From Prochlorococcus marinus CUG1417 (GTDB lineage Bacteria > Cyanobacteriota > Cyanobacteriia > PCC-6307 > Cyanobiaceae): a stretch of DNA of 64,000 nucleotides. The stretch covers positions 547,257 through 611,256 of the forward strand of contig NZ_JAAORN010000002.1 of NCBI RefSeq assembly GCF_017695975.1, in the 5' to 3' direction. A program made the translations under genes and the position numbers. Shown piece by piece: positions 46,395 through 55,561 of this stretch. The notes under the pieces are model-generated. The model made no database searches, was not told the DNA's origin, and saw only the letters and a list, made by a program, of their open reading frames with translations. The stretch's first letter is position 1; the number at the start of each line of letters is the position of its first letter.

Positions 46395-47477
46395 ATGAAA
46401 AGCTTAAAAGAAAATTTTCAAGACGCACATATAGTTATTATTGGATCAGGAATTATTGGAAAATTTAACGCCTTAGAATTATCAGAATTAGGATTCCAGA
46501 TAACAATAATAGATCCTAGTCAACTACAAAATAGCAGCAATGCAGCTTTAGGCTTGCTAATGGGGAATATGTATCAAAAAAGAAGGGGTAGAAGTTGGGA
46601 TCTCAGGAAGCAAAGCATTGAATTATGGCCACAATGGATTACATTCTTGCAAAAATATAATTATGAATTAAATATTGAAAAACCATTGATACAACTAACT
46701 ACTAATGAAGAAAAGTACAAAAAATTTGAAAAATTTATTTATGACACTAATGATCAAGACTTACGAATTTTAGAAAGAGACTCAATATTTATTAATAATA
46801 TAAATAAAGCCTTCCAAACAAAAAATATAAAAGGAATTATTTCCTTCAAAGATGGAAGAATAAATGCTTTATTATTACTTCAAACATTAGATAAATATCT
46901 AAAACATAAAAAAGTAAATTATTTACAAGGAGAAATAATAAAAATAAGAAAATCAAACAATCAATGGATTTCTACAACAAGTAATAATGAAAACATCAAA
47001 TCTGACATCGTTATTTTGTGTAATTCACTAAAAGCGATTGATTTAATAGATAACCTCTCTCACAACATCAAATTAAAACCTGTTTTAGGTCAAGCTATGG
47101 AAATTGAGATAAATGATGCAGAAGTTGATTTATTATCGCTGCCAAAACAATTCAATATAAATGGAAAAAATATAATTCCAAAATCAAAAAATAAGCTAAT
47201 TATTGGATCAACTGACGAATATAGTACTAATCCAGGAAAAAATACATTCGAAAAACTCACAAATTTTCTCGATGAAAAACCAAATTGGCTGGTTAAAGGA
47301 AAAATTTCAAAAAAATGGTACGGAATAAGGTCAAAGCCAGATGGTGAACCTTCTCCAATAATGAAAAATCTTGAAGATGGACTAATTGTATGTACAGGTT
47401 TTTACAAAAATGGGATTTTACTAGCTCCGGTTTGTTCTAAATGGGTTGCTAATGAAATTAAAAATTACCTTTACTAA
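46395..47477 (+). CDS. FAD-dependent D-amino-acid oxidase-fold protein, ThiO-like
   Basis: The 360-residue DAO-family protein starts with the FAD motif [21 protein letters not shown] and has [18 protein letters not shown]. The C-terminal end has [12 protein letters not shown] and [15 protein letters not shown]. ThiO glycine oxidase supplies dehydroglycine to ThiG (present at 1678). That match is plausible from length and fold, but other amino-acid oxidases look similar. It overlaps the convergent dnaK by 4 bases. Confidence 0.7.
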   Translation: MKSLKENFQDAHIVIIGSGIIGKFNALELSELGFQITIIDPSQLQNSSNAALGLLMGNMYQKRRGRSWDLRKQSIELWPQWITFLQKYNYELNIEKPLIQLTTNEEKYKKFEKFIYDTNDQDLRILERDSIFINNINKAFQTKNIKGIISFKDGRINALLLLQTLDKYLKHKKVNYLQGEIIKIRKSNNQWISTTSNNENIKSDIVILCNSLKAIDLIDNLSHNIKLKPVLGQAMEIEINDAEVDLLSLPKQFNINGKNIIPKSKNKLIIGSTDEYSTNPGKNTFEKLTNFLDEKPNWLVKGKISKKWYGIRSKPDGEPSPIMKNLEDGLIVCTGFYKNGILLAPVCSKWVANEIKNYLY

Positions 47478-49381
47478 TCTTTTGTTTCAGTAAAGTCTGC
47501 ATCAATTACATCATCTCCGCCTTTTTCATTTGAATCACTCTGATCAGGACCGCCTGCTGCGCCAGGTGACGGTGGCTGATTGCCTGGTTGCTGATAAACA
47601 GATGAACCAACTGCATAAAGCTCTTGCTGAAGTTCTTCAAGAAGTTTTTTCATTGATTCATAATCTTCTTTTGATATTGCTTCTTTTAAAGCATTACTTT
47701 TTTCTTCAACTTTAGACTTTGCTGCAGCATCAATTTTGTCACCTAACTCACCAAGTTGCTTTTCTGTCTGATACACAAGTGTTTCAGCTTGATTTTTTAA
47801 ATCGATTTTTTCTCTCTTTTCTTTATCTGCAGATGCATTTGATTCAGCATCCTTTACCATTTTTTCTACTTCATTATCAGACAGAGTTGAAGCACCAGTA
47901 ATAGAAATACTTTGCTCTTTGCCACTTCCTTTATCTTTAGCGGTAACACTAAGAATACCATTTGCATCGATATCAAATGTAACTTCAATTTGCGGTACCC
48001 CCCTTGGTGCTGAAGGTATTCCATCCAATCTAAAGGTTCCTAAGCTTTTGTTATCAGAAGCCATTTCTCTCTCACCCTGTAAAACGTGTATTTCAACATT
48101 TGTTTGACCATCTACAGCAGTTGAATATGTTTCAGATTTTTTTGTAGGTACTGTAGTATTTCGATTTATCATTTTTGTCATTACTCCACCTAAAGTTTCT
48201 ACACCTAAAGAAAGTGGAGTAACGTCGAGCAACAATATATCTTTAACCTCCCCTGCTAAAACTCCTCCCTGAATTGCAGCTCCTACAGCTACTACCTCAT
48301 CAGGATTTACAGTTTGATTTGGTTCTTTACCAATTATTTTTTTAACTAGATCTAAAACAGCAGGAATTCTAGATGATCCTCCAACCATAACAACTTCATC
48401 AATTTCACTAGTAGAAATTTTTGCGTCACTTATAGCTCTCTCAACTGGGGTCTTACACCTATCAATTAAAGAAGCTGCTAATTCCTCAAACTTTGCTCTA
48501 GTAAGGTTCAGATCCAAATGTTTTGGTCCCTCGGGAGTCGCCGTAATAAAAGGTAAATTTATTTCACTTTGTGTAGCATTTGAGAGTTCTATTTTCGCTT
48601 TTTCAGCAGCTTCAGTCAATCTTTGCAAAGCTTGCTTATCTTGTCTAAGATCAATTCCCTCATTTGATTTAAAAGTATTAGCTAAGTGATCTACGATGCA
48701 TCGATCAAAGTCATCACCACCTAAATGTGTATCTCCAGACGTGGACAAAACCTCGGTAACTCCATCACCAGCTTCAATAACTGAGACATCAAATGTACCT
48801 CCTCCTAAATCAAAAACAAGAATTTTTTCATTTTCTTTATCCAAACCATATGCTAAAGCCGCAGCAGTTGGTTCATTAACAATTCGGAGGACTTCTAAAC
48901 CTGCAATCTTTCCAGCATCTTTCGTAGCCTGTCTTTGGGAATCGTTAAAATAAGCTGGAACTGTAATTACAGCTTGTGTAACTTTGTCACCAAGATATTT
49001 ACCCGCATCATCTGCTAACTTTCTTAAAACTTGAGAACTGACCTCTTCTGGAGAAAACTGTTTATCCAAAATAGGGCATTTCAATTTAACACTAGAACCA
49101 GATTTTTCAACAGAATAACTAACTTCTTTAGATTCTTCATTAACTTCATCAACCCTTCTCCCAACAAAGCGTTTTGCAGAATAAAAAGTATTTTCAGGAT
49201 TCATTACAGCTTGTCTTTTTGCTATTTGTCCAACAAGTTGATCTTGATTTTTAGTATATGCAACAACTGATGGAGTGGTTCTGAAACCCTCGGCATTTGC
49301 TATTACAGTAGGTTTACCACCTTCCATTACAGCGACACAACTATTAGTTGTTCCTAAATCAATTCCTACAACCTTACCCAT
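47474..49381 (-). CDS. dnaK: Chaperone DnaK (Hsp70)
   Basis: The 635-residue Hsp70 starts at ATG 49381 ([20 protein letters not shown]), the normal family start. The ATPase motifs [21 protein letters not shown] and [15 protein letters not shown] and the substrate domain follow. The tail has a Gln/Pro/Gly-rich linker and ends [11 protein letters not shown], close to the EEVD-like bacterial end. It resembles cyanobacterial DnaK2. The frame stays open upstream to a TTG at 49444, giving an acidic 21-residue extension. No CIRCE element is seen. Confidence 0.97.
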   Translation of the reverse strand: MGKVVGIDLGTTNSCVAVMEGGKPTVIANAEGFRTTPSVVAYTKNQDQLVGQIAKRQAVMNPENTFYSAKRFVGRRVDEVNEESKEVSYSVEKSGSSVKLKCPILDKQFSPEEVSSQVLRKLADDAGKYLGDKVTQAVITVPAYFNDSQRQATKDAGKIAGLEVLRIVNEPTAAALAYGLDKENEKILVFDLGGGTFDVSVIEAGDGVTEVLSTSGDTHLGGDDFDRCIVDHLANTFKSNEGIDLRQDKQALQRLTEAAEKAKIELSNATQSEINLPFITATPEGPKHLDLNLTRAKFEELAASLIDRCKTPVERAISDAKISTSEIDEVVMVGGSSRIPAVLDLVKKIIGKEPNQTVNPDEVVAVGAAIQGGVLAGEVKDILLLDVTPLSLGVETLGGVMTKMINRNTTVPTKKSETYSTAVDGQTNVEIHVLQGEREMASDNKSLGTFRLDGIPSAPRGVPQIEVTFDIDANGILSVTAKDKGSGKEQSISITGASTLSDNEVEKMVKDAESNASADKEKREKIDLKNQAETLVYQTEKQLGELGDKIDAAAKSKVEEKSNALKEAISKEDYESMKKLLEELQQELYAVGSSVYQQPGNQPPSPGAAGGPDQSDSNEKGGDDVIDADFTETKD

Positions 49382-49498
49382 GGGTAAATTCTCAATATTT
49401 GTTATTCTCCATGATCGGTCATCGTCGTCATTATTGTTACTCAAAGACGGGGTGTGGTTCCCGAACAGAACAGTATTTTTAAGAAAAAAATTCTAAAC

Positions 49499-50359
49499 AT
49501 GATTTCAAGTAAGACATCTTTCATAGCATTAATTGGTAATCCAATCAGCCATTCTTTATCGCCAATTATGCAAAATGCTGCCTTTCAATATTTAGGCTTA
49601 GATTTAATCTATATTGCCATACCCTGTAAAAATGAAGATTTAGAATTAGTTCTAAATACTTTTAAAAAGATTAATTGCAAAGGTTTAAACATTACAATTC
49701 CACACAAAGAAAAAGTATTTAACCTTTGTAGTGAAATCTCACCTATTGCTAACAAACTTAAAGCAATAAATACCCTGAAATTAAATTCTGAAAAAGAATG
49801 GAGCGCAACTAATACTGATGTAGAGGGATTTATTTATCCATTAAAAAATTTAAACTTAGCTAAGAAAAAATCAATAATTATTGGCTCAGGGGGTGCAGCA
49901 AGATCCGTTATTCAAGGTTTAATAGATTTAAATCTTTCAACAATTTCAGTAATATCGCGTAATAGATCATCACTAAATGAATTAATAAAAAACTTTGATA
50001 ATCAAAATCAACTGCAGGGTTTATTAAATACTGATGATCAAGCCCAAATTTTAATTCGGGAAGCAGATTTGATTGTAAATACAACACCTGTAGGGATGAA
50101 AACAACTAGATCTGAAAATAATGAATTGCCATATGGCGAAGCTTTTTGGAGATCTCTTAACTCAAAAACAATTGTCTATGATTTAATCTACAATCCTGCC
50201 CTAACTCCTTTATTAAAATTTAGCGCCAAAAAAGGATGCATGACTATAAATGGTTTGGAAATGCTTGTTGCTCAAGGAATGAAATCAATAACATTTTGGA
50301 CAGATGGTTTAGAAGTACCTTTTCATGTAATGAATGACGCACTAAAAAAATATCTTTAA
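49499..50359 (+). CDS. aroE: Shikimate dehydrogenase
   Basis: The 286-residue enzyme has FIALIGNPISHSLSPIMQNAAF, the catalytic Lys70 in NITIPHK and Asp107 in ATNTDVEG. The NADP site is IIGSGGAARSVIQGL, and NTTPVGM follows. It reduces dehydroshikimate to shikimate. ATG 49499 is preferred; a GTG 15 codons earlier adds an unmatched basic leader. It is divergent from dnaK across 117 bases. Confidence 0.96.
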   Translation: MISSKTSFIALIGNPISHSLSPIMQNAAFQYLGLDLIYIAIPCKNEDLELVLNTFKKINCKGLNITIPHKEKVFNLCSEISPIANKLKAINTLKLNSEKEWSATNTDVEGFIYPLKNLNLAKKKSIIIGSGGAARSVIQGLIDLNLSTISVISRNRSSLNELIKNFDNQNQLQGLLNTDDQAQILIREADLIVNTTPVGMKTTRSENNELPYGEAFWRSLNSKTIVYDLIYNPALTPLLKFSAKKGCMTINGLEMLVAQGMKSITFWTDGLEVPFHVMNDALKKYL

Positions 50360-50414
50360 AAAATGATCCTTTTTGTTAAGAAATTGCCTCTAATAATGTA
50401 TGGTAAATAATGAA

Positions 50415-50456
50415 CAGACGCTCATACATCAATTTATGAGCCAAAGACCTCGTCTG
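50415..50456 (+). promoter_or_regulatory. Nested hairpin leader of rpsF
   Basis: CAGACG-CTCATA (50415-50426) pairs with TATGAG (50435-50440) and CGTCTG (50451-50456). This gives a 12-bp stem with an 8-base loop and a one-sided 10-base bulge CCAAAGACCT. The stem ends 5 bases before the ATG, and no Shine-Dalgarno is present. Bulged stems upstream of rpsF are known as S6:S18 binding leaders in other bacteria; the conserved CCG element is not obvious here. Confidence 0.55.
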
Positions 50457-50461
50457 AAACC

Positions 50462-50923
50462 ATGATCGATCAACAATCTTATTACGAAACCATGTATATC
50501 CTCCGCCCAGACATTGCGGAAGATGAAGTAACTAATCACATTGATAAATATAATAAGCTCTTAGAAGAATTTGGCGGTACCATTCTTGATAGCCAAATGA
50601 GAGGCAAGAGAAGATTAGCCTATCAAATAGCAAAACATAGAGAAGGAATTTACGTGCAATTAAGTCATCAAGGTGATGGGCAACATATTTTCAAAATTGA
50701 AAAGGCAATGAGACTAAGTGAAGATGTTATTAGATACATGACCGTTAAACAAGAAGGTCCTTTACCGACCCCAAGACCTTCGAATAAGAGTACATCTCAA
50801 TCAGAGAATAAAGATAATCCAAATGACAAAGATGAATCTAAAGAAAAACAACCAGTAGCAAGTGCAGATAGTTCAACTTCGGAAAAAGATGATACTAAAA
50901 CTAAAGAAAATACAGAATCTTAA
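50462..50923 (+). CDS. rpsF: 30S ribosomal protein S6 with long acidic tail
   Basis: The first ~100 residues are a normal S6 ([36 protein letters not shown], ailing with VIRYMTVK). Residues 103-153 form a low-complexity tail rich in Ser, Lys, Asp and Glu. Bacterial S6 is usually 95-135 residues, so the tail is an extension, perhaps comparable to the glutamate tail added by RimK elsewhere. It ends 3 bases before the convergent argG and has a structured leader. Confidence 0.95.
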   Translation: MIDQQSYYETMYILRPDIAEDEVTNHIDKYNKLLEEFGGTILDSQMRGKRRLAYQIAKHREGIYVQLSHQGDGQHIFKIEKAMRLSEDVIRYMTVKQEGPLPTPRPSNKSTSQSENKDNPNDKDESKEKQPVASADSSTSEKDDTKTKENTES

Positions 50924-50926
50924 ATA

Positions 50927-52141
50927 TTAATCTTTCGTTTTTGAATTTAACTCAGCCCAAATTTTATTAGACATACCCCACATATAAATAAAACCCTCTG
51001 CTAGAGAATGATTAAAGACATCATCTTTACTGTAAGTTGCCAAATCTTCCCTGTAAAGTGAATTATTTTCCGACATTCTCCCAATTACTATTGCGTTCCC
51101 CTTATGAAGTCTAATCTTTACTCTTCCATTAACTGAAGTTTGAGTCGATGATATAAATGCATCTAAACTTTCTTTAAGAGGTCCAAACCAAAAACCTTGA
51201 TAAACTAGTTGACCCCATTTTTTTTCCACTATTCCTTTAAAATCGACAACATTTGGGCTTAATGTTATACTCTCTAATTCTTTATGAGCTTTGATTAAAA
51301 GTAAGAGGCCAGGTGTTTCGTAAATCTCTCTACTTTTAATTCCTACTACTCGATCTTCAATCATATCAATTCTTCCAAAACCGTGCTTACCAGCAAGATG
51401 ATTAGTTTTTTGAATAATCTCTAATGGAGTTAAAAATTCATCATTAATTCCAACTGGAAACCCATTTTTAAAAACAATTTCTATATCTTGATAAGAATCA
51501 GGTGAATTATCAATTGATGATGTCATCGAAAATATATCTTCAGGTGCTTCTTGCATTGGGTCTTCTAATATGCCTGCTTCAATACTCCTGCCAAGTAAGT
51601 TAACGTCTATCGAATATGGTGATTTTTTTGATACCGGTGCAGGAATGCCAAATTTTTCTCCATACTCTATTGCCTCTTCTCTACTCATATTCCACTCTCT
51701 TGCAGGAGTAATTATTTTTAAATCAGGGCCTAAAGCATTTATTGCCAAATCAAACCGCACTTGATCATTCCCTTTACCTGTGCATCCATGAGCAACTGCA
51801 TCGGCATTTATCTCTCGAGCAATATCAACGAGATTTTCAGCAATTAAAGGTCTCGCAAGGGCAGTAGATAAAGGATATTTATCTAAATATAATGCGTTTG
51901 CCCTTATGGCTGGGAAAGCATATTTCTCAACAAAACTATTAACTAAATTACCAACTATTGATTTAGATGCACCAGAATTTAAAGCTTTTTGCCTAATAAG
52001 TTCTAAATCCTCCCCTTGTCCAAGATCTGCCACAAAAGTAACCACTTCTGAAATTCCATATTCATTTTTTAAATATGGAATACAAACGCTCGTATCTACG
52101 CCGCCAGAATAAGCTAATACAACTTTTTTTACCTGCTGCAT
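50927..52141 (-). CDS. argG: Argininosuccinate synthase
   Basis: The 404-residue enzyme has the ATP pyrophosphatase loop [10 protein letters not shown] (10-19), [13 protein letters not shown], and [19 protein letters not shown]. It joins citrulline and aspartate in arginine synthesis. Length is typical for the bacterial type. A 35-base gap separates it from the small membrane protein gene upstream on the same strand. It is convergent with rpsF. Confidence 0.97.
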   Translation of the reverse strand: MQQVKKVVLAYSGGVDTSVCIPYLKNEYGISEVVTFVADLGQGEDLELIRQKALNSGASKSIVGNLVNSFVEKYAFPAIRANALYLDKYPLSTALARPLIAENLVDIAREINADAVAHGCTGKGNDQVRFDLAINALGPDLKIITPAREWNMSREEAIEYGEKFGIPAPVSKKSPYSIDVNLLGRSIEAGILEDPMQEAPEDIFSMTSSIDNSPDSYQDIEIVFKNGFPVGINDEFLTPLEIIQKTNHLAGKHGFGRIDMIEDRVVGIKSREIYETPGLLLLIKAHKELESITLSPNVVDFKGIVEKKWGQLVYQGFWFGPLKESLDAFISSTQTSVNGRVKIRLHKGNAIVIGRMSENNSLYREDLATYSKDDVFNHSLAEGFIYMWGMSNKIWAELNSKTKD

Positions 52142-52176
52142 CTAAATTTGCTCCATAGATTTAAATTTTGACGTAA

Positions 52177-52371
52177 TTAAGAATTTGAAAACTTTTTAAA
52201 AGCTAATATTATTGTAACTAAAAGAGCTGGACCAAAAACTAGTAATAATGGAAGAAAGTTATTAATTATTAAAACATTAGGATTTAAGTATCCAATAAGT
52301 TTAAATAATCCAGACAAGAACAAAGAAATTAGCCAGATAGAAAAGTATTTTAAATTTCCTTTATATAACAA
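52177..52371 (-). CDS. Small two-helix membrane protein (64 residues)
   Basis: I recognise no family. Two hydrophobic segments, FSIWLISLFLSGLFKLIGYL and LLLVFGPALLVTIILAF, are joined by a short polar turn. The end is KKFSNS. The start appears to be TTG at 52371, since no ATG exists in the frame. It lies between argG and the divergent DUF3134 gene (54 bases). Likely real given the clean two-helix design, with unknown role. Confidence 0.5.
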   Translation of the reverse strand: MLYKGNLKYFSIWLISLFLSGLFKLIGYLNPNVLIINNFLPLLLVFGPALLVTIILAFKKFSNS

Positions 52372-52425
52372 AGTTTTTCGTGTGCACCATTATGTATTAT
52401 CTTATATATAAAGAACATAATTTTA

Positions 52426-52704
52426 ATGGATTCAAATAAATTAAAACTTAGATTGGACGATATTTCTGAAGTCAACCCTGCTTTAACTTGCTATCACAGA
52501 GATGATGCGGCTCCTGTTTTGCCATTAAGAGATGAACCTGATCTATTATCTTGGCTTGAAAATACAGGAAGACTTATTGCAGAAAAAGAAGGAGATTCAC
52601 AAGAGATTAGTACGATAGAAGAAGAAGAACTATCAGCCCTAATGGGAGAAAAAGAAGATTATAAAACTGAAGAAGACCCTTCAGAAGATGATTGGGAAGA
52701 TTAA
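52426..52704 (+). CDS. DUF3134 family protein (92 residues)
   Basis: The centre reads NPALTCYHRDDAAPVLPLR then DLLSWLENTGRLIA, the pattern I recall for the cyanobacteria-restricted DUF3134 family. The tail is strongly acidic (EEDPSEDDWED). It is soluble, with no known function. Its 3' end overlaps mraY by 17 bases, so the two may be translationally linked. Confidence 0.7.
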   Translation: MDSNKLKLRLDDISEVNPALTCYHRDDAAPVLPLRDEPDLLSWLENTGRLIAEKEGDSQEISTIEEEELSALMGEKEDYKTEEDPSEDDWED

Positions 52705-53764
52705 AAAGTTTAATTTTAAATCTTTATTAATATTAATTACTTTTGCTTTAATAGTTACATCTTATTTTTTTAATAATTTTATTTTTATAGGATTTTATTC
52801 ATTATTTTTTTTTATTTCTTTATTCGCCATAAATAATGGTCTAAAGATAATCAAAAAATTTAATTTACTTCAAAAAATTAGAACTGAAGGTCCAACTAAT
52901 CACTTTAAAAAAAGTGATACCCCAACAATGGGCGGGATTTTTATGATAATCCCTTTTTTAATTCTTCTTTTGATAATAACTATAAATTTAGGCTCCATAA
53001 AATTATTAATTTTATTACTTACTATTTTTTCTTTTTTTATTATAGGATTTTTAGATGATTATTTAAGTATTAAAAACAATGAAAATACAGGATTAAAGTC
53101 AAAAGAGAAATTTATTTTACAAAGTATCATTTCAATAATTTTTATATTTTTAGCTTATCAAAAAGATTTAATAAATCCATTTATTGCAGTATCAAACTCT
53201 TGGGGAATAAACACTAGCATATTTATATTTCCCATCTCTTTTTTAGTCTTAGTAGGATTAAGTAATTCGGTAAATTTATCTGATGGACTAGATGGACTTG
53301 CAACTGGATGTAGTGCAATTGTCTTTTATGGATTAGGGACAGAAATATTAATAAAAGAACAGCAGGAACTTATTGTTTTTAGTCTCTTATGTTATTCAAT
53401 GTCGGGAATTTGTTTAGGATTTCTCAAATACAATAGTTATCCTGCAAAAATATTTATGGGTGATACAGGATCTTTAAGTATTGGAGCAATTCTAGGTTCT
53501 ATAGCATTATTAACTAATAGCATTTTTACTTTATCTATTTTCTCAGGAATATTCATTATTGAATCTTTATCAGTAATAATACAAGTAGGATTTTTTAAAA
53601 TAACGAAAAAATTATTTAACAGAGGTAAACGAATATTTTTAATGGCTCCACTACACCACCATTTTGAACTTAAAGGAGTTAAGGAACAAAAAATAGTGGA
53701 AAATTTCTGGAAAATCAACATTTTACTCGTAATTTTAGGTATAGTTTTAAAAATTAATCTCTAA
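52688..53764 (+). CDS. mraY: Phospho-N-acetylmuramoyl-pentapeptide transferase
   Basis: The 358-residue membrane enzyme has about ten helices. Catalytic-site elements are Asp123-Asp124 in FLDDYLSIKN, NLSDGLDGLATG (196-207), Asp259 in MGDTGSLS, and the HHH motif (323-325) in PLHHHFELKG. It makes lipid I from UDP-MurNAc-pentapeptide and undecaprenyl phosphate. The start overlaps the DUF3134 gene by 17 bases. It is separate from a large division-cell-wall cluster. Confidence 0.96.
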   Translation: MIGKIKKFNFKSLLILITFALIVTSYFFNNFIFIGFYSLFFFISLFAINNGLKIIKKFNLLQKIRTEGPTNHFKKSDTPTMGGIFMIIPFLILLLIITINLGSIKLLILLLTIFSFFIIGFLDDYLSIKNNENTGLKSKEKFILQSIISIIFIFLAYQKDLINPFIAVSNSWGINTSIFIFPISFLVLVGLSNSVNLSDGLDGLATGCSAIVFYGLGTEILIKEQQELIVFSLLCYSMSGICLGFLKYNSYPAKIFMGDTGSLSIGAILGSIALLTNSIFTLSIFSGIFIIESLSVIIQVGFFKITKKLFNRGKRIFLMAPLHHHFELKGVKEQKIVENFWKINILLVILGIVLKINL

Positions 53765-53773
53765 AAATTTGTT

Positions 53774-54019
53774 ATGAGTTTTTTTACATGGAAAGATAAT
53801 GGATTAACAAGCGATTGCTCTAGTCTTGATGCAATGGCATCAAGATTTGAAGAAACTGCTAACTTAATGAAAAAACTATCTAAGAAAGGTTTCAAACTAA
53901 AAAAAACTCATAATAATCAACTAATTCTTCACCCTGATCCTAAAGTATTTGATCAGTGGGGTTTTATTAGTGAAGAACTTCCTTTTAAACAACTTTGTTT
54001 AATATCAGATGAAGAATAA
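53774..54019 (+). CDS. Small conserved-looking hypothetical (81 residues)
   Basis: I cannot name the family. It is polar and partly helical: ASRFEETANLMKKLSKKGFKLKK, then NNQLILHPDPKVFDQWGF and an acidic end. There is no membrane span. It starts 9 bases after mraY and is likely co-transcribed. Its last 67 bases lie inside the 3' end of the convergent sps gene, the deepest overlap in the window. Confidence 0.6.
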   Translation: MSFFTWKDNGLTSDCSSLDAMASRFEETANLMKKLSKKGFKLKKTHNNQLILHPDPKVFDQWGFISEELPFKQLCLISDEE

Positions 54020-55362
54020 GAATTTGACCTTGAAAACTTTTCTGTAAGTATTGATAAATAATTGCGTACATGAGTATTCCAACTAAAGTGCCTATTGACA
54101 CCCTCAATTCCATTTCTGCTCCATAATTTCCACTGATTACTATTAGAAATTCCTTTTTCAAGAATAACTTTCAACTCATTAATATCGGTAACATCTACTA
54201 AAAGTCCATTTTCACATTTTGAGCGGATTTCTTTTGGTCCTCCATCATTTGTTGATATTATTGGCAACCCACATGAAGAAGCTTCAAGAAGGGTCAAACC
54301 AAAGGGCTCTGTTAAAGCTGGATTTACAAATACACCCCCTCTGCTAGCAGCCCACCTATATAAAGCAGGTATCTGACTTGGAAGATGTTTTTTTGGATAA
54401 GCTACTTTTCCATACAAATTATATTTATCGATCTTTTCAAAAATATTATTGAAAACATCTCTTTGTTGAGGGTCAAGTTTTGAAGTACTATCTCGACAAC
54501 CCAAAATCAAAATTAAATTTGTTTTACTTTTTAATTTTTCAGATCTTCCATATGCCTCAATCAAAGAAGGAATATTTTTTCTTCGAACGGCTCTAGAAAT
54601 ATTTAATAATGGGGGTTTACTAGAATCCTTTAAAAAAGGTTGCATCATATTATCAATTTCAGCTGTCTCCGTTGTCGAGTGAATATGGTGAAACTTATTA
54701 TGATCAACACCAGGAGGAATTACTCTTGCTTTGTGAGGTGAAAAAGAAGAATATTGGGAATATTGATAAACTGATTCTTGTTTAGTACTTGTAACAACAA
54801 TATCTGCCGACTTTAACGCTTTTTCTTCTGCTTCAATTCTCTTACTTATTGCATAAAGCTTTTCTATTTGATTAGTTTTTAACCCAGTATCAAGCAATTT
54901 TCTTTTTTTCTCTCGTCCTAAAGAATGGCCAGTAAAAATAAGTGGAACATTTAAGGACTGACTAAGTTTAACCCCTACATATCCAGCATCTGCATAATGT
55001 GCATGAATAAAATTAGGCTTTTTATTTTTTTGATAATAAGAGATAAGTCTTTCAGTTAAATGATCCAAATAAGGCCAAAGCAATTCCTTTCTTAAATATT
55101 TATTAGGTCCAAATTTAAATCTTAAAATTCTAACTCCGGGTTCTACAAATTCTTCTTCTTGAGAATATTCATAATCTACTTTAGGGTCGTTAATTAAACG
55201 AGTAACTAAATCTACTTGATCAACTTCTGAAGTATTAGCCAAACTTTTAACTAGCTCTAAAACATATTGTGTTTGTCCTCCTGTATCTGCATCCCTGCCT
55301 AATTCAAGATTTTTAGAGCGTATAAGACCATGTAAATGTAAATGTAAAAATTTAAACCTCAT
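53953..55362 (-). CDS. sps: Sucrose-phosphate synthase, single glycosyltransferase domain
   Basis: The 469-residue GT4 enzyme has the sucrose-synthase-type start HLHLHGLIRSKNLELGRD and DTGGQTQYVLEL (26-37). RVIPPGVDHNKF and the EX7E motif EPFGLTLLE follow. It lacks the C-terminal phosphohydrolase domain of longer cyanobacterial forms, so phosphate removal needs a separate enzyme. It makes sucrose 6-phosphate, a compatible solute precursor. The last ~40 residues are low-complexity and read through the convergent 81-residue gene. Confidence 0.85.
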   Translation of the reverse strand: MRFKFLHLHLHGLIRSKNLELGRDADTGGQTQYVLELVKSLANTSEVDQVDLVTRLINDPKVDYEYSQEEEFVEPGVRILRFKFGPNKYLRKELLWPYLDHLTERLISYYQKNKKPNFIHAHYADAGYVGVKLSQSLNVPLIFTGHSLGREKKRKLLDTGLKTNQIEKLYAISKRIEAEEKALKSADIVVTSTKQESVYQYSQYSSFSPHKARVIPPGVDHNKFHHIHSTTETAEIDNMMQPFLKDSSKPPLLNISRAVRRKNIPSLIEAYGRSEKLKSKTNLILILGCRDSTSKLDPQQRDVFNNIFEKIDKYNLYGKVAYPKKHLPSQIPALYRWAASRGGVFVNPALTEPFGLTLLEASSCGLPIISTNDGGPKEIRSKCENGLLVDVTDINELKVILEKGISNSNQWKLWSRNGIEGVNRHFSWNTHVRNYLSILTEKFSRSNSYSSSDIKQSCLKGSSSLIKPH

Positions 55363-55435
55363 TAAGAAATCCTCCGATCAACAGCCCTTTAATACAAATA
55401 AGCTGAATTTCAAAAGGAAATATTAAGAAAGCATT

Positions 55436-55531
55436 ATGATTTTAAATCTTTTTAATACAAAATTTTTTGAAAAAGCAGCTATAGACTCAAGTAATACCCC
55501 TTATAAGAGAGCTTTCTTTTTACTTAGATAA
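55436..55531 (+). CDS. Possible small ORF, 31 residues
   Basis: In the 199-base gap between sps and uvrA (both minus), an ATG at 55436 opens MILNLFNTKFFEKAAIDSSN followed by TPYKRAFFLLR and TAA at 55531. It is amphipathic with no clear Shine-Dalgarno. Nothing else in the gap looks coding. It may be a real short gene or chance, so treat it as a candidate. Confidence 0.25.
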   Translation: MILNLFNTKFFEKAAIDSSNTPYKRAFFLLR

Positions 55532-55561
55532 TTAATAATAAAAAGAAATACAACAAGTTTT

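Noticed and set aside
49382..49498. CIRCE (HrcA) operator before dnaK
   Set aside because: No TTAGCACTC/GAGTGCTAA inverted repeat is present in the divergent region.
55500..55525. Hairpin near AAGAGAGCTTTCTT as a terminator
   Set aside because: The stem is only four base pairs and is poorly placed between two minus-strand genes.
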